A DNA stretch of 14,535 nucleotides. Origin: JAADEM01 sp965371855 (GTDB taxonomy: Bacteria > Bacteroidota > Bacteroidia > Bacteroidales > Marinilabiliaceae). This document shows positions 1-8,315 of the stretch, in pieces. The notes beneath the pieces are model-generated. The model did no database searches. It had not been told where the DNA came from and was given only the letters and a program-made list of their open reading frames with translations. Within the stretch, counting starts at the first letter, position 1; each line of letters begins with the position of its first letter. Where the stretch lies: assembly GCA_965371855.1 (NCBI GenBank), contig CBDUZZ010000095.1, positions 1 through 14,535 on the forward strand. Direction: 5' to 3'. Position numbers and translations under genes: made by a program.

Positions 1-102
1 AATATGTCAATTTAGTGAATGATTAAATATCTATCCACGAAAATGGTAGTAGAGCTAAATATACAAACCTTTACAAGAGTTCAAAATATTCCTGTAAAAA
101 TT

Positions 103-135
103 AGTTGGAGCGCGACTCAAAATTGCACTCCAACT
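103..135. repeat. Short inverted repeat (hairpin)
   Basis: Arms AGTTGGAG (103-110) and CTCCAACT (128-135) are perfect inverted copies. The match extends inward to 11 bp with one mismatch, around a loop of about 11 bases. No T-tract follows, so it is not a good terminator by itself. It sits 14 bases before a second hairpin. Function unknown; it could be the end of a decayed element or a regulatory structure. Confidence 0.45.
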
Positions 136-149
136 ATGTACCAAATAGT

Positions 150-181
150 CCCGTTTTGCAATAATTGTAAAGCGGGATTTT
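150..181 (+). terminator. Probable rho-independent terminator
   Basis: The arm at 150-160 (CCCGTTTTGCA) pairs with 166-176 (TGTAAAGCGGG) through Watson-Crick pairs plus two G-U pairs. A 5-base AT loop closes the stem, and ATTTT follows on the plus strand. It would end a plus-strand transcript entering from the left of the window, although no gene is seen there. The T-tract is short, so confidence is moderate. Confidence 0.45.
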
Positions 182-426
182 CTGGTTGGATGATGCTGTA
201 AGCGATGGTGACCCGAGTCATGAATAAACTGTTAAATGAGCACATAAGGTTTCGGTCAAACTGTTTTGTCGGCTTCAATCATGGAGAACTGTCCAAAGAT
301 ATTTACAAAGATTATTTTGGTCATGGTTAAATATGATTGAAATGTTTATTTACGAACACACTACTATATTTCTTCAAGTGAAGGCTTGGAGCTAAGTTCT
401 CATTGTCTCTTCATCCGCTATCGGGA

Positions 427-485
427 TTTCCTGTAATTTTGTCAGCAAAAACGATTAGGTACAATAATTGAGTTCCTACAGGAAA
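427..485 (+). promoter_or_regulatory. Candidate trxA promoter and operator
   Basis: TAATTTTG at 434-441 fits the Bacteroidota -7 consensus TAnnTTTG and lies about 53 bases before the thioredoxin ATG. A clean -33 TTG at the usual distance is not obvious. A 9-bp inverted repeat (TTTCCTGTA at 427-435, TACAGGAAA at 477-485) brackets the region. Its right arm includes a perfect 5-2-5 palindrome (TTCCT-AC-AGGAA, 473-484) that overlaps the AGGAAAAAAG ribosome-binding-like stretch. This could be a protein-binding site or an RNA fold that hides the start region. Confidence 0.35.
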
Positions 486-493
486 AAAGAATT

Positions 494-790
494 ATGAGTT
501 CATTTAAAGATGTAATAAATAGCGACAAGCCTGTGTTAATCGACTTCTCGGCAGAGTGGTGTCAACCATGTCGCATGATGCCTCCGATACTAAAAGAGGT
601 GAAAGACAAACTCGGTGACAAAATAAGAATACTAAAAATTGATGTGGATAAAAATCAGGCAATTGCCCAAAAGTATGCTATACGAAGTGTGCCTACTCTG
701 ATGGTGTTCAAGAATGGACAGGTTGTTTTTAATCAATCGGGTGTAGTTCTAGCAAATCAGCTGACCGATATCGTTAAGCAGTTTGTGTAA
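494..790 (+). CDS. trxA: Thioredoxin (TrxA-like)
   Basis: A small cytoplasmic thiol-disulfide oxidoreductase that would pass electrons from thioredoxin reductase to protein disulfides. The 98-residue protein is one thioredoxin fold, close to the usual 100-110 residues. The redox motif WCQPC spans residues 22-26, with Gln in place of the common Gly of WCGPC. The conserved cis-proline is in VPT (residues 66-68), and the buried Asp is at residue 17 in the strand before the active site. There is no signal peptide, which argues for the cytoplasm. The ATG at 494 follows an A-rich AGGAAAAAAG stretch. The gene stands alone and converges on fucI. The Cys-Gln-Pro-Cys variant should still be active but may have a shifted redox potential (inference). 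Confidence 0.93.
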   Translation: MSSFKDVINSDKPVLIDFSAEWCQPCRMMPPILKEVKDKLGDKIRILKIDVDKNQAIAQKYAIRSVPTLMVFKNGQVVFNQSGVVLANQLTDIVKQFV

Positions 791-797
791 TAAAATA

Positions 798-831
798 ATT
801 CATCCGATGACTTTGCGACCATCGGATGAAT
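798..831. terminator. Bidirectional terminator between trxA and fucI
   Basis: A perfect 12-bp stem (798-809 with 820-831) encloses a 10-base loop. On the minus strand it is followed by a T-rich stretch (TTATTTTATTA), and on the plus strand by a weaker T-rich run (831-841). It begins 7 bases after the thioredoxin stop and ends 31 bases from the fucI stop, as expected for a terminator shared by two converging genes. Confidence 0.75.
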
Positions 832-862
832 ATAGTTGTTTCTATGTAACTTAAGCTTGAAC

Positions 863-2653
863 TTATTCTTTAAATCCGTAAAGAGAACCGTATGCTTTAC
901 AAGCTCTGTAATCTGATCCCTCTTTTTCAGCTCCAAAGGCAGCCCATGAAGAAGGACGGAAGATATCCTGCTCGTCAACATTATGCATATTTACCGGAAT
1001 GCGAAGCATTGATGCAAGGGTAATCAGGTCGGCACCAATATGTCCGTAACTTATTGCACCGTGGTTAGCTCCCCAGTTTGCCATTACCGAATACACATCT
1101 TTAAATGCGCCTAAACCGTTTAAACGTGGAGCAAACCATGTTGTTGGCCATGTTGGATTTGTTCTTTCATCTATAATTTTATGAATTTCAGAATCAATTA
1201 CAGTTGTCCATCCTTCAGCAATTTGCAATACCGGACCAACACCTTTTACAAGGTTAACTCTGCACATTGTTACCGGCATTTCACCATCGGTTTTAAATTG
1301 GGATGAGTAACCACCTCCACGGAAATACTCTTTGACAGCCTGAGGCCATTTTGTGTTATCTAAACATTTTTGAGCTTCCTCTTCAGTAATATCCCAAAAT
1401 GGTTTCATTGCCGGTTCACCTTGCTCATTTCGCTGCTGTGCTGTAGCATCAAGCGTTGTTGAACCGGAGTTAATCAGGTGGATTATACCATCTTTAGCCT
1501 TGCCGGTGAGTTCTTTGCCGGAAACCCGTTTTACAGCATCGGGACTCCAATAGGTACGTACGTCAGAAAATATCTGAGCAGTATTTGTTAATAGGTGACC
1601 AAACAGCATTGAAACGCCATTTAAACTATCATTCTCAGTTGCAACAATAAATGCCTGACGAATTCCATTCCAGTCGAAAGATGAGTTTAGTATTGCTTCA
1701 GGAAAATCAGCATTAGGCATATAATCAGTCCATTGTCTTTGTCCCTGAAAGCCTGAAATCAAAGCATTTCTGCCTAATGACTCTTCTCCAAAACCCATCT
1801 CTTTTAGCTTTGGATTTCCAATCATCAAATCACGGATGATAAGGGTCATTTTTACAACCGTTTCCCATTCATAATCTTTTCTTTTTTTGTCGGCCTTATT
1901 GTGCTCCCTGTTATGATCTTTCCCTTCTTCACAGTTTTTGCGAGTCCACTTTAATGCTTTACTAAACTCATCTTTATCATAAATTTCTTCATCAATTCGT
2001 CTGAGTAGTTCAGTTTGGTCAACAAACTCGGTTCTTATTCCTAAATAATCCTGAAAGAAATTAGAATCAACCATCGATCCTGCTATTCCCATCGAAGAGT
2101 AGCCAAGTGACAAGTATGATTTACCTTTCATCTGAGCTACAGCTAAGGCCGATTTTACAAACCGTAGAATCTTTTCTTTTACATCGTCATGAATATCTGT
2201 ATCACCTGCATCCTGTACATCATGACCATAAATGCCAAATGTAGGCAATCCCTTTTGTGAATACCCGGCCAATGCCGCAGCAAGATAAACAGCACCCGGA
2301 CGTTCAGTACCATTAAAACCCCAAACAGCTTTAGGAATCAGAGGGTCAGTATCCATTACTTCAGTTCCATAGCACCATGCAGGGGTTACAGTTAATGAAA
2401 CTTCAACACCTTCTCTTTTAAATTTGTCGGCACACATAGCCGCTTCAGCCACACCACCGATGTTTGTGTCGGCAATAACACATTCTACCTTTTCGCCACC
2501 GGGAAAGCGTAAGTTGTCTTCAATTAATTTGGCCGCAGCTTTGGCCATATTCATACACTGGTCTTCTAATGATTCGCGCACGCCACGCTCCCGACCGTCA
2601 ATTACAGGGCGGATCCCTACTTTTGGAAGTCTTCCTATTAATCTGTTACTCAT
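863..2653 (-). CDS. fucI: L-fucose isomerase
   Basis: A cytoplasmic ketol isomerase (EC 5.3.1.25) that converts L-fucose to L-fuculose; the family also converts D-arabinose to D-ribulose. The 596 residues match the roughly 590 of E. coli FucI and align along their length from memory. The Mn2+ ligands of the E. coli enzyme (Glu337, Asp361, His528) correspond to Glu340 (in ATEND), Asp364 (in SDVRTYW) and His531 (in GANHG), with a constant offset of three. Other family blocks are GFQGQRQWTD (301-310), EYFRGGGYSS (442-451) and TWPTTWFAPR (501-510). The start is ATG at 2653, after an A-rich leader without a Shine-Dalgarno site. It is the second gene of an operon, 119 bp after the kinase. No fuculose-phosphate aldolase, mutarotase or permease lies in the window. 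Confidence 0.96.
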   Translation of the reverse strand: MSNRLIGRLPKVGIRPVIDGRERGVRESLEDQCMNMAKAAAKLIEDNLRFPGGEKVECVIADTNIGGVAEAAMCADKFKREGVEVSLTVTPAWCYGTEVMDTDPLIPKAVWGFNGTERPGAVYLAAALAGYSQKGLPTFGIYGHDVQDAGDTDIHDDVKEKILRFVKSALAVAQMKGKSYLSLGYSSMGIAGSMVDSNFFQDYLGIRTEFVDQTELLRRIDEEIYDKDEFSKALKWTRKNCEEGKDHNREHNKADKKRKDYEWETVVKMTLIIRDLMIGNPKLKEMGFGEESLGRNALISGFQGQRQWTDYMPNADFPEAILNSSFDWNGIRQAFIVATENDSLNGVSMLFGHLLTNTAQIFSDVRTYWSPDAVKRVSGKELTGKAKDGIIHLINSGSTTLDATAQQRNEQGEPAMKPFWDITEEEAQKCLDNTKWPQAVKEYFRGGGYSSQFKTDGEMPVTMCRVNLVKGVGPVLQIAEGWTTVIDSEIHKIIDERTNPTWPTTWFAPRLNGLGAFKDVYSVMANWGANHGAISYGHIGADLITLASMLRIPVNMHNVDEQDIFRPSSWAAFGAEKEGSDYRACKAYGSLYGFKE

Positions 2654-2772
2654 GTTTTTTTTATATTTTTATGTATAATAAATTTTTGTTTTGACATGCG
2701 AAAGATAACAATTTAACTACAAAATATTTTTATAAAAACAGTAAAATATCCGGCCGACACTATTAAGTTATG

Positions 2773-4446
2773 TTAATCTATCACATTTTTTATCTTTATT
2801 AAATCTTTCATTACAGAAAACAGATTAAGCTTTGTACCTTCTACACCGAATGAATCGTGCAATAACTTGTAATTTTCATATAACTGCTTGTAAACTGTTA
2901 CGGCTTCCGGGTTTGGTGTATATACTTTCTCAAGCATAGAACAACTTTTGTCTTGCAGCTCGTTATATGAAACTTCAACACCATCCTCTTTATAAGCAAC
3001 ATAAGCACCCATCAACCCAGCTCCTAATGCAACTGTTTCATCACTAGCAGCCACTTTCATTGGCTTATTTATTACATCGGCATAAATTTGCATGAACAGA
3101 TCATTTTTATGCGTAATACCTCCACAGTTAACCACTTCGTTAATTACCACCCCTTGCCTTTCCATATCTTCAATAATCCGTAAAGCACCAAAAGCAGTTG
3201 CTTCAATCAAAGCTCGATAAATTTCAAAATCTTTTGTTTGCAGTGTTTGTCCGATAACAAGCCCTGAAAGCATTGAATCTGATAAAATGGAGCGGTTTCC
3301 ATTGTTCCAGTCTAATGCTAACAACCCGCTTTCGCCAACCTGTAGTTTTTTTGCAGCTTCAGTAAGTTCGGCGTGGCTTTTTGTATTGTTCAGCACATTA
3401 TTTATAAACCAATTCAGAATGTCACCAACAGCACTTTGTCCGGCTTCTATTCCATAATAATTTGGAAGTACAGATTCAGTTGCAACGCTTGCCACACCTT
3501 GAATATTCGAGTTTCCAGTATGTAAATCGCCAAGAACCAAATCACAGGTGGAAGTTCCAATGATTTTTACCAGACTACCATCCTTAATACCGGAACCTAC
3601 AGCACCGGCGTGAGCATCTAAAATCCCCATAGCAATTGGAATACCTGCAGCCATTCCAAACTTATCTGCCCACTCTATTGATAATCCTCCAACAGTATGC
3701 TCAATTGAAAAAGTCTCTTCCGGAAGAGTGTTAGCTACTTTAACTAAATCAGGATGAAGCGATTCAATAAATTCTAAGTCAGGAAACCCACCCCATTCGT
3801 CACTATATAAACCCTTATGACCCGCAGCACAAACATTCCGTTTTACAGATTCCGCATCATTTACACCTGCTAAAACTGCCGGGATAAAATCACTTAGCTC
3901 AAGCCAGGTATAAGCAGCATCAAAAACTTTTTTATCAACATTACGACAGTGAAGTATCTTTGCCCAAAACCACTCAGAAGAATAAGCACCACCAATCTTA
4001 TCTAAATACTGTGGTCGCATATCGCTAATAATACCTGTAATATGGTCTGCTTCTTTATGCGAAGTATGGTCTTTCCACATCCATGCATAGGCATTTAAGT
4101 TATCCATAAACTCTTCCATCTCAGATAATGGTTTCATTTCCTTTGTTACAGGCAGTGGTGTAGAGCCTGTTGCATCAATGCCGATACCTGCCACTGCTGA
4201 CATTTTTATATTCAGAGCTTGATTTTCAATGCATGCTTTTCCCAATGCCAACTCTAAAGAATTTAGATAATCTTTAGGGTTTTGTCGTGCCAATAAACTA
4301 TCTTTCTCAGAAACGAAAACACCATCTTCTCCTTGTTGATAAACTTGCTGTACCGAATTTAAAACCTTTCCACTTTCTAATTCTAATGTTAAAACCCTTA
4401 CTGCAGAAGAACCAAAATCAATTCCGAGTGCTATCTTGTTTTTCAT
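2773..4446 (-). CDS. FGGY-family carbohydrate kinase, ribulokinase (AraB)-like
   Basis: A cytoplasmic ATP-dependent sugar kinase with the two-domain FGGY/actin-like fold. DFGSS at residues 10-14 is the first phosphate loop. DATGSTPLPV (91-100), WKDHTS (124-129) and GGAYSSEWFWAKILH (152-166) are blocks I associate with ribulokinase. ILDAHAGAVG (275-284) carries the likely catalytic base Asp277, GTST (297-300) is the second phosphate loop, and CGG at 441-443 lies in the adenosine-binding region. The length of 557 fits ribulokinases (about 530-570) better than the classical fuculokinase FucK (about 470-480). It is the first gene of an operon with fucI, so the substrate may be L-fuculose, or D-ribulose made by FucI from D-arabinose. 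Family assignment is firm; substrate is not. Confidence 0.85.
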   Translation of the reverse strand: MKNKIALGIDFGSSAVRVLTLELESGKVLNSVQQVYQQGEDGVFVSEKDSLLARQNPKDYLNSLELALGKACIENQALNIKMSAVAGIGIDATGSTPLPVTKEMKPLSEMEEFMDNLNAYAWMWKDHTSHKEADHITGIISDMRPQYLDKIGGAYSSEWFWAKILHCRNVDKKVFDAAYTWLELSDFIPAVLAGVNDAESVKRNVCAAGHKGLYSDEWGGFPDLEFIESLHPDLVKVANTLPEETFSIEHTVGGLSIEWADKFGMAAGIPIAMGILDAHAGAVGSGIKDGSLVKIIGTSTCDLVLGDLHTGNSNIQGVASVATESVLPNYYGIEAGQSAVGDILNWFINNVLNNTKSHAELTEAAKKLQVGESGLLALDWNNGNRSILSDSMLSGLVIGQTLQTKDFEIYRALIEATAFGALRIIEDMERQGVVINEVVNCGGITHKNDLFMQIYADVINKPMKVAASDETVALGAGLMGAYVAYKEDGVEVSYNELQDKSCSMLEKVYTPNPEAVTVYKQLYENYKLLHDSFGVEGTKLNLFSVMKDLIKIKNVID

Positions 4447-4504
4447 ATATTAATTATATTTTCAGTTTTATTATATGCTTGATTCCAATTACGTTCTATA
4501 CGTT

Positions 4505-4528
4505 AAAAAAAAAGAGATTAAGCATCTC
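4505..4528 (-). terminator. Possible attenuator-like hairpin in the kinase leader
   Basis: Read on the minus strand, GAGAT, a 5-base loop GCTTA and ATCTC are followed at once by nine T (4505-4513). That is the layout of an intrinsic terminator. It lies about 60-80 bases upstream of the kinase start and downstream of a possible minus-strand promoter, so it could act as an attenuator. The 5-bp stem is weak, so this may be chance. Confidence 0.25.
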
Positions 4529-4591
4529 AAATTATCTTTGTGGGGCAACAAAAACAAAACTTCATTCAGGGTAAATATAAATTTAATTTCT

Positions 4592-4624
4592 CAAATTATC
4601 AAAAAGGGTTAAACAGGTGTCAAA
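4592..4624 (-). promoter_or_regulatory. Weak candidate promoter for the kinase-fucI operon
   Basis: On the minus strand, TTTG (4621-4624) is followed after 22 bases by TAATTTG (4592-4598). This resembles the Bacteroidota -33/-7 arrangement, but the -7 box is one base short of TAnnTTTG. No better match was found between the kinase start and the divergent AsmA gene. Confidence 0.25.
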
Positions 4625-4644
4625 CCAGATTCAAATTATTGAAC

Positions 4645-4652
4645 TACATTTG
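4645..4652 (+). promoter_or_regulatory. Candidate -7 box for the AsmA-like gene
   Basis: TACATTTG matches the Bacteroidota -7 consensus TAnnTTTG and lies 46 bases before the GTG start. A second match, TATCTTTG, is at 4533-4540. Neither has a clear -33 TTTG at about 19 bases, so the real promoter cannot be chosen from sequence alone. Confidence 0.35.
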
Positions 4653-4698
4653 TAATTGATTTTGATGCTAAATAAACTACAAAACATTATCAGGAAGT

Positions 4699-7600
4699 GT
4701 GCAACTTTCCGGAAAAGATATATCTAATAAATTGAAAAAGCTAATTCGTATACTATTTAAAACAATAAGTGGATTGATTTCGCTGGTTTTTTTAGCCCTT
4801 TTATTGTTGTTTGCCTATTTTAATCATAACAGGGATGATATAGCCCGCAATTTGCTTACCTATTCAAACAATATTACAGCAGGTGAGATTGATTTTGAAA
4901 ATATTAGCTTAAGTCCCTTTGTCCACTTTCCCCAATTTTCCATATCGTTAAATGAGGTAACATATTTTGCTTCTAAATTAGAAGAACGGGATACATCTGA
5001 ACAAGCCATCATTACACTGGATAAAATATACCTGGCGTTTAATTTTACGAACTTATTTCAGGGTAAATTGCATATTACGGGTGTTGAACTTGAGAATGGA
5101 CTGTTTCAGATTGTTCAACATCCCGATAGTTCTTTCAATATATTGAATGCCATGCAAATCATTGATAGTATTGGTAATTTGAAAAAAATGCCCAAATGGG
5201 AAAGGGACAAGGACAGTGTAAAAATGGATTTGGAGCTTGCCCTTGACTATTTGATTTTAGATAATATTCAACTGAATTATTATGATGAAATTACTCAATC
5301 AAAAACTGATATTTTAATTGATAACATTGTTACCTCTTTTTATTTTAATGAGGATACACTTTCCCTTAAACTCAAGTCAAATTTATTTCTGAATAAAGTC
5401 CCGGTGCTGGATATCATTGAACTTAACGACAGGAATTTGAAAATAGAAACCGTTTTAATGATCTTGTTGCAAGATAGCACCGCCTTAGTTGAAACGGCAA
5501 GCATCGAATTTGATAAAGCAAAGTTATCGGCCCATGGTTTTTTTCAATTCGGACAGGATAAAAATCTGGAAATAGACCTTGCTGTAAACGATAACGACTT
5601 AAGTTTTACAAATTTATTCCTTTCTCAAAGTGGTATCGAAAACATACAGGAAGGAAGTGTTTATTTTAATGGAAAAATAACGCATGATTTTATAAATGAG
5701 ATTCCGCTAATTGATTGCAAATTTGGATTAAAAGATATTAAAATAACAGATCCTCAATCAGACCAATATCTGCAAAACCTCAATTTAACAGCTTCCTTTT
5801 TCTCCGGAAAACTTGAAAATTTATCACATGCCCGATTAGATATAGATACCCTATATGCTGTAGCACCTGCAGGTAATTTAAATGTGTCATTAAAAGTAAA
5901 GGATTTTCAAAAACCGAAAGTTGAAACCTATGTGGATATTAACCTGGATATCGAAAATTATGATGAGTTATTGAAGTTTGATTTCCTTGAAGATATCAGG
6001 GGCAAAATTGGATTACGATTTAATTATTTCGGAGAAATGATCAACGACACTACCTGGACTTTGCCTAAAAACGACAGCCTGAAAATTGCCTTCAATGATG
6101 TTTCTTTTGGGATTATCGATTTGCTTGAAGTAAAGTTGCTCGACGGTACCATCTCCGGGCCTTACGATTCTATTCAAATACAGGGTCTAAAACTAATTGC
6201 CGGCAATACTGATATACTTATCAATGGTGATATTTTGCATGCTACCAGCCTGCTGGCAGAAAAAGAAGAAATCACCCAAACAAACCTGACCATTCATTCA
6301 GAAAATTTTGATTTGGCCGAGTTGGTAGGATGGATGCCTAAGTCGAGAAAAGATTTTGGTGAACGTTTCCCTTATCCCATCATCAATGCTGACCTTGGGG
6401 TACACGGGACCATCACACGCGAAGCCCTTCTAACAGCCTTTAAAATGCCCGAAATGCATTTCGAAATTCCTTACTGCAATGCCCGGATAGATAGCTTTCT
6501 TCCACCGGTTCGGTTAAGCAATGGCCATCTGAATTTCTCGGAGATAGATACAACAACAGTCATAGATATCAATGGTTTCGACATTGAGTTTGATGAAGGC
6601 AAACTACATGGAGGTTGTACTTATTACAACAATACCAACTTTCATGATTCAGTGGATATCGTAGTCAATATCATCACATTAAATCCGGGTTATCTCTTGA
6701 ATTATTACGCACCGGATTCTGTTCATATTACTGATTCAACAGAGATACATGGAAAGGTTTTCGCCCAAATGAAATTTTCCAGGTTTGATACCATCAGGGT
6801 CATTGAACATGCCTTTTTAAACATATCAGATTTTGAATTCGGATTTCCAAAAGATACAATTCATTGTGATGGTATTGCAATAAACATTGATGATGTAATT
6901 TATGATAAAATGGTAGAACCTGTACCGTTTGCTACACTCTCTGCTGATATCGATCTGGAAGTAGAACGTTTTTGGTCGTCGCAGATTTATTTTACTGAAT
7001 TAACAACTGAAATAGACATTAAGGAGGGTGTTTATACCATTGACGTATTGAAAAGCAAAACATTTCTTCAAAATGGGGAAGGGAAGTTTGCATTTGCCCC
7101 TTATGCTGAAACACCATATTTTAATATTGATTATTCCTTAACTCAATTTAAGTTCGGGAATTTCTTTGATCGTTTACATCAACCTCCTGTGGTCAAAGGC
7201 AATATGGATGCTATTATTCAACTAAAAGGTAAGGGACAGGATTGGGAAGAAATGTCAAAAACAATAAATGGCCACATTTTATTGGAAGGGCAGGATATCA
7301 CTTTACATGGCATAAATTTGGATAAAATACTCTGGAAACTGAACCGCAGTCAAAATTTTACGCTGCTGGATATTGGTGCGGTTGTTCTTGCCGGACCAAT
7401 TGGATTACTGGTAACCAAAGGAGCTGATGTGACAAGTATTCTTATAAACAATAAGAATGATTCAACAGAGATCAGTAAACTTGTATCTGACTGGAGCATT
7501 GAAAACGGTAGCCTGAATATGCGCGATGTAGCTTTTGCAACTGAAAAGAACCGGATAGCAGTACGTGGAAAATATGATCTGCATACTGATTCTATAGGAA

Positions 7601-7803
7601 TTGTATTGGCGGTAATTGATAAAAAAGGAAAGATCAAAACATACCAATCCATTTCAGGTACAGGTAAAAATCCAAAGTTAAGCGATATCCGTCCCCTAAA
7701 AACACTTTTAAAACCGGTTAGCAATTTATTAGAAGGTGTTTTATTAATTAAGGGAGATACTTTTTATGAAGGCAAGGTAGAGCATCCGGTAAAGAAAAAA
7801 TAA
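4699..7803 (+). CDS. AsmA-like family envelope protein
   Basis: A large envelope protein of the AsmA/TamB-like type, a superfamily linked to phospholipid movement between inner and outer membranes. A basic N-terminus and one membrane helix (about residues 16-41) are followed by roughly 990 residues of beta-rich periplasmic sequence. AGEIDFENISLSPFVHFPQF (61-80) is typical of the AsmA N-terminal domain, and the C-terminal part contains AsmA-C-like repeats ending in LSDIRPLKTLLKPVSNLLEG. A lysine-rich tail closes the protein. The start is GTG at 4699 with AGGAAG just upstream; an in-frame stop at 4669 and no intervening start codon rule out a longer form. TTG at 4732 is the main alternative start. 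The gene stands alone, divergent from the kinase and converging on the outer-membrane run. A role in lipid transport is inferred from the family only. Confidence 0.82.
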   Translation: MQLSGKDISNKLKKLIRILFKTISGLISLVFLALLLLFAYFNHNRDDIARNLLTYSNNITAGEIDFENISLSPFVHFPQFSISLNEVTYFASKLEERDTSEQAIITLDKIYLAFNFTNLFQGKLHITGVELENGLFQIVQHPDSSFNILNAMQIIDSIGNLKKMPKWERDKDSVKMDLELALDYLILDNIQLNYYDEITQSKTDILIDNIVTSFYFNEDTLSLKLKSNLFLNKVPVLDIIELNDRNLKIETVLMILLQDSTALVETASIEFDKAKLSAHGFFQFGQDKNLEIDLAVNDNDLSFTNLFLSQSGIENIQEGSVYFNGKITHDFINEIPLIDCKFGLKDIKITDPQSDQYLQNLNLTASFFSGKLENLSHARLDIDTLYAVAPAGNLNVSLKVKDFQKPKVETYVDINLDIENYDELLKFDFLEDIRGKIGLRFNYFGEMINDTTWTLPKNDSLKIAFNDVSFGIIDLLEVKLLDGTISGPYDSIQIQGLKLIAGNTDILINGDILHATSLLAEKEEITQTNLTIHSENFDLAELVGWMPKSRKDFGERFPYPIINADLGVHGTITREALLTAFKMPEMHFEIPYCNARIDSFLPPVRLSNGHLNFSEIDTTTVIDINGFDIEFDEGKLHGGCTYYNNTNFHDSVDIVVNIITLNPGYLLNYYAPDSVHITDSTEIHGKVFAQMKFSRFDTIRVIEHAFLNISDFEFGFPKDTIHCDGIAINIDDVIYDKMVEPVPFATLSADIDLEVERFWSSQIYFTELTTEIDIKEGVYTIDVLKSKTFLQNGEGKFAFAPYAETPYFNIDYSLTQFKFGNFFDRLHQPPVVKGNMDAIIQLKGKGQDWEEMSKTINGHILLEGQDITLHGINLDKILWKLNRSQNFTLLDIGAVVLAGPIGLLVTKGADVTSILINNKNDSTEISKLVSDWSIENGSLNMRDVAFATEKNRIAVRGKYDLHTDSIGIVLAVIDKKGKIKTYQSISGTGKNPKLSDIRPLKTLLKPVSNLLEGVLLIKGDTFYEGKVEHPVKKK

Positions 7804-7949
7804 TTACATATCCGATCCAAAACAAAATGGCCAGGGTTACATACTAAAACTTATAATCAAAAATATCAACGAAAATGAATTTCCCTAAACCGGTAGTTAG
7901 AACGGCAAATATTTCCAAAAGTCTGATAGTACTCTTTTTCATATTACAT

Positions 7950-8219
7950 TTATTCACCGGAGCCTGTTGCTGTGTTTTCTATCTTCTTTCCTGGGTCAAG
8001 CCATCTGCCCAGTGCCATCAATAATATGGATAGGGTAATAAAAAAGAACAACTCAAAGACACCGGTATTGCCAAAAAACAATAAACAAGCTATGGAACCA
8101 AAGACAACAATATTATAATACATGAGTGTCCTGGGTGAAACGTTTTTATTGGTTGCTATCAGGTGCTTAATAAAAAAATACACAGACATGCACAATGAAA
8201 TACCAAACAATCCCCCCAT
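7950..8219 (-). CDS. Small hypothetical membrane protein
   Basis: I do not recognise a family. The 89 residues form about three hydrophobic segments (roughly 2-21, 28-48 and 54-71), with basic residues between the first two and a hydrophilic tail, so an inner-membrane protein is likely. No signal peptidase site, catalytic motif or metal-binding motif is visible. It is the last gene of the minus-strand run, 96 bp after the MetA-type barrel gene, and its end faces the end of the AsmA-like gene across 146 bp. The region between it and its upstream neighbour has a short hairpin (8254-8267). Another plus-strand reading frame overlaps its 3' end, so it could be spurious, but its protein-like composition favours a real gene. 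Confidence 0.55.
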   Translation of the reverse strand: MGGLFGISLCMSVYFFIKHLIATNKNVSPRTLMYYNIVVFGSIACLLFFGNTGVFELFFFITLSILLMALGRWLDPGKKIENTATGSGE

Positions 8220-8315
8220 AAAGCATGTAATTTGTGAGCTATTGTATCTATTTCCCTGATTGCAGGGACATCAGATTTTTTTTACTTTCATAATAATTAA
8301 TTAGAATTGTCATTT

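Larger units (their letters stand above)
1..493. other. Gene-poor intergenic region upstream of thioredoxin
   Basis: No convincing coding sequence is visible on either strand. The only plus-strand reading frame of note (19-201, 60 codons) has no recognisable motif and runs through two hairpins, so I do not call it. The region holds an inverted repeat (103-135), a terminator-like hairpin (150-181) and a candidate promoter and operator just before the thioredoxin gene (427-485). The stretch from about 182 to 420 shows nothing I recognise. It could be decayed coding sequence or the end of a gene to the left. Confidence 0.5.

Noticed and set aside
19..201. 60-codon plus-strand reading frame
   Set aside because: It runs through two hairpins, has no recognisable motif or ribosome-binding site, and its composition is not protein-like.
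2700..2707. TATCTTTC, a near-match to a -7 promoter box before fucI (minus strand)
   Set aside because: One mismatch to TAnnTTTG, and the nearest TTTG is only 12 bases upstream instead of about 19-21. fucI is more simply read from the kinase transcript.
7350..7724. 124-codon minus-strand frame inside the AsmA-like gene
   Set aside because: It is antisense to well-supported coding sequence and has no motif or own regulatory signals.
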